Shown: positions 1-7,881, numbered from the stretch's first letter. The stretch: DNA of 11,567 nt from Clostridia bacterium (GCA_009618505.1 WJOQ01000260.1:1-11567); one strand, 5' to 3'. Notes: a model not told the origin generated them from the sequence alone. Translations and numbers: made by a program.

Positions 1-1
1 A

Positions 2-52
2 CCGAATCCATCCTGTCCCGTATGTAGTGGAACTTTCCGTTTAAGGCGTTAA
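2..52 (+). CDS. Possible C-terminal end of an upstream gene (CxxC motif, ThiF-like tail)
   Basis: Reading from base 2, the frame stays open to a TAA at 50-52 and encodes a 16-residue tail containing NPSCPVC and ending in RLRR. A NPxCPVC motif is typical of the second zinc-binding CxxC near the C-terminus of ThiF/MoeB/HesA E1-like adenylyltransferases, so this may be the end of such a gene. Only 16 codons are visible. The other two forward frames also stay open briefly (stops at 25-27 and 42-44), so the call rests on the motif alone. If real, it ends 92 nt before the next gene. Confidence 0.3.
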   Translation, partial: PNPSCPVCSGTFRLRR

Positions 53-131
53 TAGACGAACCATATACGATAAGTGGCTGATAAAAGGGCAACCCGTAAT
101 AATATTATAACAATCATTGATAAGAATAAAT

Positions 132-138
132 GAGGAGG
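132..138 (+). promoter_or_regulatory. Ribosome binding site that fixes the start of the MBL protein
   Basis: GAGGAGG lies six bases before the ATG at 145. An in-frame ATG at 130 overlaps this site and has no Shine-Dalgarno sequence of its own, so 145 is the likely start and the longer reading adds five spurious residues. Confidence 0.75.
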
Positions 139-144
139 CACACT

Positions 145-2004
145 ATGGCTGACAATTTTACCAAGATTACCGAACACCTGTATAAGTTTTGCGACACTTG
201 CAATGTCTATATCATCAAAGATGGAGATCGAGGAATACTTATTGATGCTGGCTCGGGTAAAGTACTGGATTACTTAGACAAAATAGGAATCTCTCACATT
301 GACTGGGTAGTTCATACCCACCATCATCGTGACCAGTGCTGGGGAGATGATAAACTCATTGAAAAAGGAGCGGGAATTGCCGTACCTGAATACGAGCGAT
401 ATCTCTTTGAAGAGGTAGAGGAATTCTGGAATCATCGAAGGATCTACGATAACTATAATGATCGCAATACCTTCTTTAGTATAGGTAAGAACATTCCAGT
501 TAAGGCTATCCTGCAAGATTATGAGGCATTCACCTGGCATAATTATAAGCTAGAGATTGTACCGGCTAAAGGACACACTATGGGATCTATAGCCTTAGTC
601 GCAGAGATCGATGGAAAAAAGATTGCCTTTACCGGAGATCTCATCTATGAAGGGGGCAAGCTTTATCAGCTTCACGCCATGGAGTATTCCTATGGTGATA
701 TGATAGGTTTACTCTTTACCCATCAATCTATCAGAAAACTTGCTTTCAAGGCACCCAATCTTTGCCTTCCCTCTCATGGGCCTATAATAGAGAAACCAGG
801 TTTGTGTATTAAACAATTGAAACATCGTATCCGTCGCCTGGTAAGACTTACCTGTCCAGAGAAAGAGGAATGCTTAAATGAGCATCTCTATTCTATTTCC
901 AATCATCTACTCTGGGGAGGAGCGCTCACCTGCAGCAACTTCTATGTGATTAAGAGTGATTCAGGCAAAGCCTTATTTATTGATTATGGTCATGTCTTTG
1001 GAGAACATATGCACGTGGGAAGCGACAGAGAAGACCAGGAGGTTATGCGTTTTGTTGCTCATCATCTAGAAGAACTTTTTGCTGAATATGGTATAAAAAA
1101 GATTAACGCAGTCATTCCCAGCCATGTTCATGATGATCATACCTGTGGTATTCCCTATCTACAAAAACATCTTGGCGTTGAATGCTGGACCATAAAACAA
1201 ATGGCTCCTATTTTAGAGAATCCAGCCCGCTGGAGTTCTACCCCTTGCTGTTACCATGAACCCATTCGTATTGATAGACGATTCTCAGATGGAGAAGAGT
1301 TCACCTGGGAAGAGTATAGATTTAGGATTTATCATGTTCCGGGGCAAACTGAATTTCATTCAGTAATCGTTACTACTATCGATAATACTAAGATAGCTTT
1401 TACCGGAGATAATATCTTTGAGTACCCAGTAGCCACCTGGGGCAGCCATACAGAAGCAGACCCCATACAAACGCAGGTTTTTCGTAATAGTTTCCAGCTT
1501 TCTATGCATAAGAAATGCAAAGAGGTTATGAATAAGATTTTGCCGGAGAGGATTTGTCCTGGACATGGTGAGACATTTTATTTCGATAAGCTAAAGGCCG
1601 AAGAATACTCTGATTACATAGACCAGAAGGAGACTCTGTTTCGAGAATTATCTCCTGAGCCAGCAGAACAATATAGTGACCTTTTCTGGGCAAGACTCTT
1701 ACCTTATCAATCTGTTGTAAAGTCTGGAGAAGAACAGGAATTTACTTTGCTTGTAAGAAATAACTTTGGTAAGGCCAAGGAATTTAGAGCCGAGCTTCTA
1801 GCACCGAAGGAGTGGAAAATTGTTAAAGGATCTGGTAGAATCCGCCTTTCTTCCGGATCCTCTGGAGAGATCATAATGACTATAAAAGCTCCTACAAACC
1901 CTGCAAATGGGATCTTTCGTCAATTAGTCACCGCAGAAATTCATATTGACAGTATTCCTCAAGGTCCAGTTGCTGAAGCATTGGTTCAGGTGAAGAGACC
2001 ATAG
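145..2004 (+). CDS. Tandem metallo-beta-lactamase-fold hydrolase with C-terminal beta-sandwich
   Basis: This 619-residue protein carries two MBL domains in tandem. Domain 1 (about 1-240) shows THHHRDQ (H59, H61, D63, with Q64 where the family has His), GHTMGS (H144), FTGD (D165) and PSHG (H211). Domain 2 (about 255-500) has the full SHVHDDH motif (H327, H329, D331, H332), FTGD (D422) and CPGHG (H474), but reads PGQTEFH where PGHT is usual; H405 may replace the missing His. Residues about 515-619 look like a beta-sandwich/NEW3-like domain. No signal peptide or membrane segment is seen, so it is probably cytoplasmic. MBL enzymes hydrolyse esters, thioesters, lactams or phosphodiesters with one or two metal ions; the substrate here cannot be assigned. 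The next gene starts 21 nt downstream, suggesting an operon. Upstream, TATTAT at 103-108 is a possible -10 box without a good -35. Confidence 0.85.
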   Translation: MADNFTKITEHLYKFCDTCNVYIIKDGDRGILIDAGSGKVLDYLDKIGISHIDWVVHTHHHRDQCWGDDKLIEKGAGIAVPEYERYLFEEVEEFWNHRRIYDNYNDRNTFFSIGKNIPVKAILQDYEAFTWHNYKLEIVPAKGHTMGSIALVAEIDGKKIAFTGDLIYEGGKLYQLHAMEYSYGDMIGLLFTHQSIRKLAFKAPNLCLPSHGPIIEKPGLCIKQLKHRIRRLVRLTCPEKEECLNEHLYSISNHLLWGGALTCSNFYVIKSDSGKALFIDYGHVFGEHMHVGSDREDQEVMRFVAHHLEELFAEYGIKKINAVIPSHVHDDHTCGIPYLQKHLGVECWTIKQMAPILENPARWSSTPCCYHEPIRIDRRFSDGEEFTWEEYRFRIYHVPGQTEFHSVIVTTIDNTKIAFTGDNIFEYPVATWGSHTEADPIQTQVFRNSFQLSMHKKCKEVMNKILPERICPGHGETFYFDKLKAEEYSDYIDQKETLFRELSPEPAEQYSDLFWARLLPYQSVVKSGEEQEFTLLVRNNFGKAKEFRAELLAPKEWKIVKGSGRIRLSSGSSGEIIMTIKAPTNPANGIFRQLVTAEIHIDSIPQGPVAEALVQVKRP

Positions 2005-2025
2005 GATCTAGAAGAAAGGGAAAAA

Positions 2026-3135
2026 ATGGATAGATCTGTCATCGGAGCAGAAAAGCACACAATTAGTACGCCAGCCTTGTTAATTGACCTGGAGAAGATG
2101 GAATACAATATTGCAAAAATGGCAGATTTTTTTCGAGGTAAAAAGGCCAACTTAAGGCCTCATATAAAAAGCCATAAGACGCCAATCATTGCCCATAAAC
2201 AAATAGAGGCTGGGGCTATCGGGATAACATGCCAGAAGCTGGCTGAGGCAGAAGTTATGGCTGAGTCGGGGATTAAAGATATCCTAATTGCAAATGAGGT
2301 GGTTGGTACTCAAAAAATCAATAGATTAGTTAACCTGGCTAGATATACTAAAATCAAGGTGGCCGTGGATAATAGCAAGAATATTGTGGATATTTCTGCT
2401 CCAGCGCAGAGAAAAGGAGTAAAGATAGGTGTTCTAATTGAAGTAAATATTGGCTTAAATAGGTGCGGTGTTTTACCGGGAGAGCCTGCATTGAAACTGG
2501 CCCGGGAAGTGGAGTCAGAGAAGGGCCTGGAGTTTTTCGGACTTATGGGATACGAGGGGCATACGGTATTTATTAAGTCATACAAGGAGCGAGAAGGTAA
2601 GGTCAAGCAGGCACTCAATCTACTAGTTGCCACCAGGGAACTTCTGGAAGAGAGAAGGCTGGAGTGTAGAGTAGTTAGTGCCGGAGGCACGGGCACTTAT
2701 GATATAACAGGGTCTTTTCCTGGTGTAACCGAAGTGCAGGCAGGTAGTTATGTGATGATGGATACAAACTATAATGGAGTAGAAGGTATAGGAGGAGAGT
2801 TCAGGCAAGCGCTGAGTCTTTTAACGAGCGTGATAAGTAGGCCCACAGATGATAGAGCTATACTTGATGCTGGCATGAAGGCAATTAGTGTTGATATGGG
2901 GATTCCTGAGATAGCCTATCCCGGGAGCGGAAAAGTCGGTCGTATTTCCGAAGAGCATATCGCTCTTGTTGAACTAGAGGGGATTGCAAAAAAAGAACTT
3001 GAAGTTGGTGGAAAGATTGAAATAATTCCAAGTCACGCATGCACTACTATAAACCTTCATAATTACTTTTACGGGATAAGAGATGGAATAGTTGAATTAA
3101 TTTGGAGCATTAAAGCGAGGGGAAAATTCGAATAG
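2026..3135 (+). CDS. PLP-dependent D-threonine aldolase / D-serine dehydratase-like enzyme
   Basis: This 369-residue protein has the fold-type III (alanine racemase-like) N-terminal barrel of the DSD1/D-threonine aldolase family. RPHIKSHK (residues 44-51) carries the expected PLP lysine, K48. Near the C-terminus SHACTTINLH places H337 and C339 in the HxC arrangement that binds the catalytic metal (zinc in vertebrate D-serine dehydratase, divalent metal in D-threonine aldolase). Members cleave D-threonine or related D-3-hydroxy amino acids to glycine and an aldehyde, or dehydrate D-serine. Which reaction applies cannot be read from the sequence. Length is normal. AAAGGG at 2015-2020 precedes the ATG. 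It lies 21 nt after the MBL gene and 53 nt before the NIF3 gene, so it is likely co-transcribed with both. Confidence 0.85.
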   Translation: MDRSVIGAEKHTISTPALLIDLEKMEYNIAKMADFFRGKKANLRPHIKSHKTPIIAHKQIEAGAIGITCQKLAEAEVMAESGIKDILIANEVVGTQKINRLVNLARYTKIKVAVDNSKNIVDISAPAQRKGVKIGVLIEVNIGLNRCGVLPGEPALKLAREVESEKGLEFFGLMGYEGHTVFIKSYKEREGKVKQALNLLVATRELLEERRLECRVVSAGGTGTYDITGSFPGVTEVQAGSYVMMDTNYNGVEGIGGEFRQALSLLTSVISRPTDDRAILDAGMKAISVDMGIPEIAYPGSGKVGRISEEHIALVELEGIAKKELEVGGKIEIIPSHACTTINLHNYFYGIRDGIVELIWSIKARGKFE

Positions 3136-3188
3136 CAGACAGTTAAGAATGAGGTACAGTCTTAGGGAGAAATTAAGGAGGATAACCA

Positions 3189-3941
3189 ATGAAGACCAGA
3201 GAATTAGCCGATTATTTGGATGAGATACTAAAAATCAAGGAAATTGAGGATAAATCTCTTAATGGTTTGGTAGTGGACAATAAAGGCGAAGTGAATAAGA
3301 TAGCCTTAGCAGTAGATGCCTCATTAGACGCTTTTAAAGAAGCAGGAAGGATAGGAGCAGATTTTCTTTTCGTTCACCATGGACTCTGGTGGGGTAAGCC
3401 TTTTCCTATATCCGGCTGGACTTATAAAAGGATGAGGTTGCTTCTGGACAAGAATATAGCTCTTTATGTGGCTCACCTTCCCTTAGATTCACATCCCGAA
3501 CTGGGTAATAATGTGCAGGCGGTTGGATCACTTAACTGGCCTATCAAGGGAGATTTTGGAGAAGATAACGGTCTTTTCTTCGGTAAAGAAATATTTTTTG
3601 ACCCTTGTCGTAAATTAGAAGAGATAGTAAATGATCTAAGGGGTAAATTGAAGGCAAAACCGATTGTCTGGGATTTTGGTCCTGAAAAAGTCAAACGAAT
3701 CGGCTATATAGCTGGAGGAGTAATCCAGTTCCTTCCTCAAGTTATTGAAGAGGGTCTGGATACCTATATTACCGGTGAGCCAGCACATAGCTACTACTGG
3801 ATGGCCAAAGAAGAAAAGGTCAATGTTATCTTTATTGGACATTATCTGAGTGAGACTTTCGGAGTAAAAGCAGTCGGGAAACACCTTGACGATAAATTTA
3901 GTTTAAAAGCAGAATTCTTGAACCTTCCAACCGGATATTAA
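3189..3941 (+). CDS. NIF3/DUF34-family dinuclear metal protein (GTP cyclohydrolase I type 2-like)
   Basis: This 250-residue protein shows the conserved signature of the NIF3 family (YbgI/YqfO). It has VHHGLWWG (H63, H64), AHLPLDSHPELGNN (H96, D100), the strand TYITGEPAHSYY, and C-terminal GHYLSETFGVKAV (H218, E222). In the family these His, Asp and Glu residues hold two metal ions in a toroidal hexamer. The usual label 'GTP cyclohydrolase 1 type 2' is only weakly supported, and the cellular role is not settled. The length matches the short form without the central insertion. AAGGAGG at 3175-3181 is a strong ribosome binding site seven bases before the ATG. It is the third gene of the plus-strand cluster and is followed directly by a repeat element. 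Confidence 0.9.
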   Translation: MKTRELADYLDEILKIKEIEDKSLNGLVVDNKGEVNKIALAVDASLDAFKEAGRIGADFLFVHHGLWWGKPFPISGWTYKRMRLLLDKNIALYVAHLPLDSHPELGNNVQAVGSLNWPIKGDFGEDNGLFFGKEIFFDPCRKLEEIVNDLRGKLKAKPIVWDFGPEKVKRIGYIAGGVIQFLPQVIEEGLDTYITGEPAHSYYWMAKEEKVNVIFIGHYLSETFGVKAVGKHLDDKFSLKAEFLNLPTGY

Positions 3942-3945
3942 AATT

Positions 3946-3994
3946 CGTCGCTCGTATTTCCTCTCCCTTTGGGGGAGAGGACTAAGGTGAGGGG
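3946..3994 (+). repeat. Two CG-heptamers plus CTCTCCC/GGGAGAG palindromic element
   Basis: After the NIF3 stop come two 7-bp units, CGTCGCT (3946-3952) and CGTATTT (3953-3959), resembling the larger arrays in this window. A perfect 8-bp inverted repeat follows: CCTCTCCC (3960-3967), a 5-nt loop, GGGAGAGG (3973-3980). A GGTGAGGGG tail ends at 3994. The palindrome-plus-tail pattern resembles a REP-like element that I recall as scattered through many bacterial genomes. There is no T-run after the stem, so it is not a classical terminator. The tail provides GAGGGG (3989-3994), eight bases before the ABC-F start codon, and so probably acts as that gene's ribosome binding site. Confidence 0.7.
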
Positions 3995-4002
3995 AAGAAC
4001 TT

Positions 4003-5895
4003 ATGTCATTAGTAAGGGGGAAAAATATCTCTAAGTCTTACGGAGATAAACTCATTATAGAAAGGAGTTCTTTTCAGCTTAATGAAGGGGAAAAAATTGG
4101 GCTTATTGGTACTAATGGAGTGGGAAAGACAACCCTTTTAGAAATTATTTCAGGAGAGATTCGGCCCGAAGAAGGGGGAGTTGAGAAAAGAAAAAATTTG
4201 AAGATTGGTTATCTAGTCCAAGAAGCAAATCTTATTTTGAAAAGGACTGTTTATCAGGAAGGAATGGAAGTGTTTTATGAAATTTCCCTTCTGCGGGAAA
4301 AAATGCACAGCTTGGCTGAAATGATGAATAGGGAGAAAGATAATCTGAGTCAGATTATGGAGGAGTATGGAAAAGTTGAGGAAGAAATAGAAAAGAAAGA
4401 TGGGTATAACTGTGAAGTTCGACTCAAAGCTGTTCTCAGCGGATTTGGTTTCCAAAAAAGTGATTTTGAGAAACAGGTAGAGCATCTCAGCGGGGGAGAA
4501 AAAAGCCGTCTTGCTTATGCGAAACTACTCTTGAGAGAACCAGACCTTCTGTTATTGGATGAGCCAACTAATCATCTTGATGTAGAGGCTACTGAGTGGT
4601 TGGAAAATTACCTTGTCAATTACCGGGGGGCACTATTACTTGTTTCTCACGATAGATATTTCTTGGATAGAGTTGTAGGGAAAATATGGGAAATGGAAAG
4701 AGGAAAGTTAAGATGTTATCGGGGAAATTACACTCATTATCTAAGAGAGAAAGAAGAGGAAATCATCAGGCAGGGAAGAAGGCATAAGCTACAGCAAAAA
4801 GAGATAAGACGGCAAGAGGAATTCATCAGAAGAAATATTGTTGGACAAAAGACAAAACAGGCTCAGAGTCGAAGAAAGATGCTGGAAAAGGTAAAGGTAA
4901 TTTCCAGACCGCAGAGAGAAGAAGAAATGAAAATCAAATTTTCTTCTCAGTTAAGAGGCGGCAATGAAGTACTTGAGGTAAAGTCCCTTGGCAAGTCTTT
5001 GCAGGAACTTTTCCTCTTCAAAAATATGAATTTTCAGCTTCAGAGAGGTGACCGATTGGGCATTATTGGACCTAATGGCACAGGGAAAACTACCTTTCTA
5101 AGAATAATCATAGGGAAGGAAAAAGCTGATGAGGGTGAAGTAAAGATAGGCAGGAACATCAAGCTCGGGTATTATGACCAACACTTAGCTGAGCTTAATC
5201 CTGAAAATTCTATTATGGAAGAGATGTGGTCCATATATCCTAAAGTAAAAGATGAAGAGTTACGTTCGTTTCTGGGTGGATTTCTCTTCAGCGGAAAAGA
5301 TGTGTTTGTTCCTGTAAAGGATTTGAGCGGCGGTGAACAGGCAAGGGTGCTTCTAGGAAAACTGATACTGGCCAAGGTAAATTTTCTCGTTCTGGATGAG
5401 CCTACCAATCACCTGGATCTAAAATCAAGAGGTATTTTGGAAGAAGCTCTTGGCAAGTATGATGGGACTATTTTGGCTGTTTCTCACGACAGATATTTTC
5501 TTGATAAAATAGTGGGTAGAATTCTTTATTTCGGCAGAAATGACGAGGTTAAGCTATATTGGGGTAACTATTCCTATTTCTTGGAGAAAAGAAAGGGAGA
5601 GATAAAATCCACAAAAATAGCTCAACAAAAAAAGAGAGAAAAATCAGAGGAGCGAAAAAAGAGTATAAAGAAATCCCGAAAAAATACCTTTTCCCTGAAT
5701 AACTTTGCAGATATCGAGGCTGAAATTGCTCTCTTGGAAGAAGAGAGAGAAAGAGTAACTAAGAAACTGGCAGATGTTGAAGTATACCGCCATCCAGATA
5801 AAGTGAATGAATTAACCAGAAGATATGGAGAGATTTCAAAAAAACTGGAGCTTCTCTATAAAAAGTGGGAAAAAGAAGAAAAAAAGTTATCCTAG
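4003..5895 (+). CDS. ABC-F family ATPase (Uup/EttA-like, ribosome-associated)
   Basis: This 630-residue soluble protein has two ABC ATPase cassettes and no membrane segments. Cassette 1 has Walker A GTNGVGKTT (36-44), signature LSGGEKSR (162-169), Walker B with LLLLDEPTNHLD (182-193) and H-loop SHD. Cassette 2 has GPNGTGKTT (356-364), LSGGEQAR (441-448), LDEPTNHLD (464-472) and SHD (494-496). Between them is a charged linker (about 240-310) in the place of the P-site tRNA interaction motif. A lysine/glutamate-rich predicted coiled coil fills about 530-630, as in Uup-type members. ABC-F proteins act on the ribosome in translation, stalling relief or antibiotic protection; which role applies is unclear. 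Its 3' end overlaps the convergent HAD gene by 9 nt. Confidence 0.93.
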   Translation: MSLVRGKNISKSYGDKLIIERSSFQLNEGEKIGLIGTNGVGKTTLLEIISGEIRPEEGGVEKRKNLKIGYLVQEANLILKRTVYQEGMEVFYEISLLREKMHSLAEMMNREKDNLSQIMEEYGKVEEEIEKKDGYNCEVRLKAVLSGFGFQKSDFEKQVEHLSGGEKSRLAYAKLLLREPDLLLLDEPTNHLDVEATEWLENYLVNYRGALLLVSHDRYFLDRVVGKIWEMERGKLRCYRGNYTHYLREKEEEIIRQGRRHKLQQKEIRRQEEFIRRNIVGQKTKQAQSRRKMLEKVKVISRPQREEEMKIKFSSQLRGGNEVLEVKSLGKSLQELFLFKNMNFQLQRGDRLGIIGPNGTGKTTFLRIIIGKEKADEGEVKIGRNIKLGYYDQHLAELNPENSIMEEMWSIYPKVKDEELRSFLGGFLFSGKDVFVPVKDLSGGEQARVLLGKLILAKVNFLVLDEPTNHLDLKSRGILEEALGKYDGTILAVSHDRYFLDKIVGRILYFGRNDEVKLYWGNYSYFLEKRKGEIKSTKIAQQKKREKSEERKKSIKKSRKNTFSLNNFADIEAEIALLEEERERVTKKLADVEVYRHPDKVNELTRRYGEISKKLELLYKKWEKEEKKLS

Positions 5896-6936
5896 TTTTC
5901 CTACTATTTCTCCTCTTAATTCTTTTCGCATTTTCTCACTTTTTTTAATTAAATCTGTCAAATTGCTCTCTTTTGTTATCTCTAACTGAGGGGAGGGTTT
6001 AAAAGTAGGAATCTTTTCCTTTATTTTCCTTTCTAAAGTATTAGGCCATTTTTTTACCAGATTAAAAACTCCTTTCTTACCTTCTCGACAAAAGACTTCC
6101 GCTAGAATTTCCAGGAGAAAGGTATGAGGGGAAATGCATGCGAGCTCGGCTGCTCTCAAAGCGTAAGCATTGCCATTAAAAGAAATAGCCAGGCCTGCTT
6201 CCTTGACTAGACTTAGGGCTTCCACATCAGTGATGCTGTCTCCTACATACATCACATCACTCAGTTTCCCCCCTGTTCTCTGAAGCGAAGCAAGTACAGC
6301 TTTTGCTTTTTCTTTCCCTCCCAGAGGACTGACTTCCTTTAATATTCTGCCACCTTCCATAGAGGGAATCTCTTTTTGAAAAATCTCATTTAATTGCTGT
6401 ATTGTTTTTTGCATCTTTAGGGATAAATCTTCCTTTTTCTTCACTCCTGAGAGATTAAGAGAAGGTAAAGCTATGATTTCCTGAAGAATTTTCTTTAATC
6501 GTTTTATCTCCTGCTCAGGAATCTGATATTTGTCTAGATCCAAAGCTGTAGAGTATGTATTCTTTTCTGGGAAGCCTGTCGCATCACATAATGCCTCTAT
6601 GTAAGGTTGATAGCTTGTGCTGATAATAAAAGTAGGCATCTTTTCTTTCAGACACGAAAGTGTTCTTTTCGCTCCCGGAATGAAGAGAAGGTGATTTCGG
6701 GAATATTCCTTTATTATTTTATTGCTAGCCCCGTAGGCTTTTAAGAAAGGAAGGATGAAAGCCAGGGTTGTTCCAGCCCTATATCCTTTTCTCTTGATAA
6801 TATCAGTCAGAAAATCATCATATCTGCTGAGCAGGGAAAAGAATTTTTCTCCCTCAGGTAGAAAATAGCCTGAGATTTCCAGGGCATTGTCGTTTTTGGT
6901 TATGGGACCTTCACAATCCAGATTAATCTGTTTCAT
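5887..6936 (-). CDS. HAD-superfamily phosphatase-like protein (resembles archaeal EhaR/COG4030)
   Basis: This is a 349-residue protein when started at the ATG at 6936. An in-frame ATG at 6963 adds nine basic residues but lacks a Shine-Dalgarno site, whereas GGAGA lies upstream of 6936. HAD motifs are visible: motif I LDCEGPIT (D7, with E9 in place of the second Asp, as also in ThrH-type enzymes), motif II STS (S106/T107), a motif III lysine in GGKEK (K208 or K210), and motif IV VGDSITD (D233, D237). The DCEGPIT/NDNA start and FNGNAYAL stretch recall the archaeal HAD proteins annotated as EhaR (from memory, not searched). The last 70 residues look helical and are unassigned. A phosphatase role is likely; the substrate is unknown. 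It overlaps the upstream formyltransferase gene by 14 nt, indicating translational coupling, and converges with the ABC-F gene. Confidence 0.75.
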   Translation of the reverse strand: MKQINLDCEGPITKNDNALEISGYFLPEGEKFFSLLSRYDDFLTDIIKRKGYRAGTTLAFILPFLKAYGASNKIIKEYSRNHLLFIPGAKRTLSCLKEKMPTFIISTSYQPYIEALCDATGFPEKNTYSTALDLDKYQIPEQEIKRLKKILQEIIALPSLNLSGVKKKEDLSLKMQKTIQQLNEIFQKEIPSMEGGRILKEVSPLGGKEKAKAVLASLQRTGGKLSDVMYVGDSITDVEALSLVKEAGLAISFNGNAYALRAAELACISPHTFLLEILAEVFCREGKKGVFNLVKKWPNTLERKIKEKIPTFKPSPQLEITKESNLTDLIKKSEKMRKELRGEIVGKLG

Positions 6937-7792
6937 TCTTGATTTCTTTCTCCATCTCTTCATTTAGACAATATCCATCTATTTCTTGTCCTTCTGATAT
7001 AATTTTTCCTTCTTTGAATTTTATTTTTTCCTCTGAAATAGCCTTAAGAGTACAGACAATCAAGGGAAGTTCCCGTTTTACTCCTTCTTCCCTGATCTTT
7101 CTAAAAAGGGGTTCCTCTTCTCCCTCTTCTTCTTTGATTTTTTCCAGAATTTTTCTTTTCAGTTTTTCTTCCATCTTTTTCCACAGATGATCGAACTTAT
7201 CTCCCTTTAAGGAAAAACTACAGTATGTTAGAATAGGTCCGGCGTCAAGTTGAGGTGTGACCAGGTGCATCATTACCCCACTTTCTTTAGCCTTTTGTTT
7301 AATCAACTCCCATATTACCTCCTGCCAGGTCCCTCTGGGACCGCCAGGAAGAGCCGGATGAAGATTTATCATAGGATAATTATGGCATAAGTCTCTTCCT
7401 ACAATAAGCATATAACCGGCCAGAACAATCAGGTCAATGCGAAATTCATCAATGACCTTTGTTACTTGTAAGTGATAGAGATTACGCCAATCGTTTATTA
7501 GCGCAGGATTTCCTTTTTCAGCTAATTTAAGGCCCTTCTTTCTCATCTCAGGTCTAAACTCTCGTGAGGAGAGGGTCACTAGATTAATCCTCAAATTTTC
7601 TACCAGGCGAAAAAAGCAGTCACTTTCTTTTTTTTCTCCTTTTATTCTATCGCTGAAAACAAAACTAATGGCAAGATTTCTTAATTTTTTTTTCTTGATA
7701 TTATCATAGATTACTTTCAGGAGCTGACCTGCCGCTTCGTCTCTTCCAGTAGAAAACCAACCAATCTTATATGTCTTGTCTGCCATGTTCAT
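6923..7792 (-). CDS. PurN-like formyltransferase with C-terminal extension
   Basis: This 289-residue protein resembles glycinamide ribonucleotide formyltransferase (PurN) in its core. VLAGYML (123-129) is followed by MINLHPALPGG with the catalytic-type N143 and H145, then SGVMMHLVTPQLDAGPIL with D183, completing the Asn-His-Asp set that transfers a formyl group from 10-formyl-tetrahydrofolate. Two points differ from PurN. The N-terminal phosphate-binding GxGSN loop is replaced by STGRDEAA (14-21). The protein is about 80 residues longer, with an E/K-rich helical stretch (about 200-235) and a tail (about 236-289). The true acceptor may therefore not be GAR. It is co-directional with and overlaps the HAD gene. 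No Shine-Dalgarno site precedes either ATG (7792 or 7786), while a TATAAT box lies 8 nt upstream, so a leaderless message is possible. Confidence 0.8.
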   Translation of the reverse strand: MNMADKTYKIGWFSTGRDEAAGQLLKVIYDNIKKKKLRNLAISFVFSDRIKGEKKESDCFFRLVENLRINLVTLSSREFRPEMRKKGLKLAEKGNPALINDWRNLYHLQVTKVIDEFRIDLIVLAGYMLIVGRDLCHNYPMINLHPALPGGPRGTWQEVIWELIKQKAKESGVMMHLVTPQLDAGPILTYCSFSLKGDKFDHLWKKMEEKLKRKILEKIKEEEGEEEPLFRKIREEGVKRELPLIVCTLKAISEEKIKFKEGKIISEGQEIDGYCLNEEMEKEIKNETD

Positions 7793-7800
7793 TTTTTTGA

Positions 7801-7806
7801 ATTATA
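7801..7806 (-). promoter_or_regulatory. Possible -10 box of the formyltransferase-HAD pair
   Basis: A perfect TATAAT on the minus strand ends 8 nt before the ATG at 7792, which would place the transcript start within a few bases of the start codon. No recognisable -35 hexamer is found at 16-18 nt spacing, so this is a weak call. Confidence 0.35.
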
Positions 7807-7881
7807 GAAATTTTATATGCTTGCCGAAGGACATTCCTTAAAAGCAGTGAATAGTCAAAAAGAAAAAGAAGTTTAAGTTCT

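Noticed and set aside
57..71. ACGA words upstream of the MBL gene as another heptamer array
   Set aside because: The two ACGA words are 11 bp apart, so there is no 7-bp register.
3960..3980. Rho-independent terminator after the NIF3 gene
   Set aside because: The stem is perfect and GC-rich but is followed by ACTAAGG, not a T-run, and its tail is used as a ribosome binding site.
6937..6963. Upstream start of the HAD gene at 6963
   Set aside because: There is no Shine-Dalgarno site before it, and HAD motif I normally lies within the first ten or so residues, as it does from 6936.
6939..7190. 83-codon plus-strand open frame over the formyltransferase 3' end
   Set aside because: Its Ser/Phe-rich translation is the antisense of an E/K-rich coding stretch, and there is no ribosome binding site.
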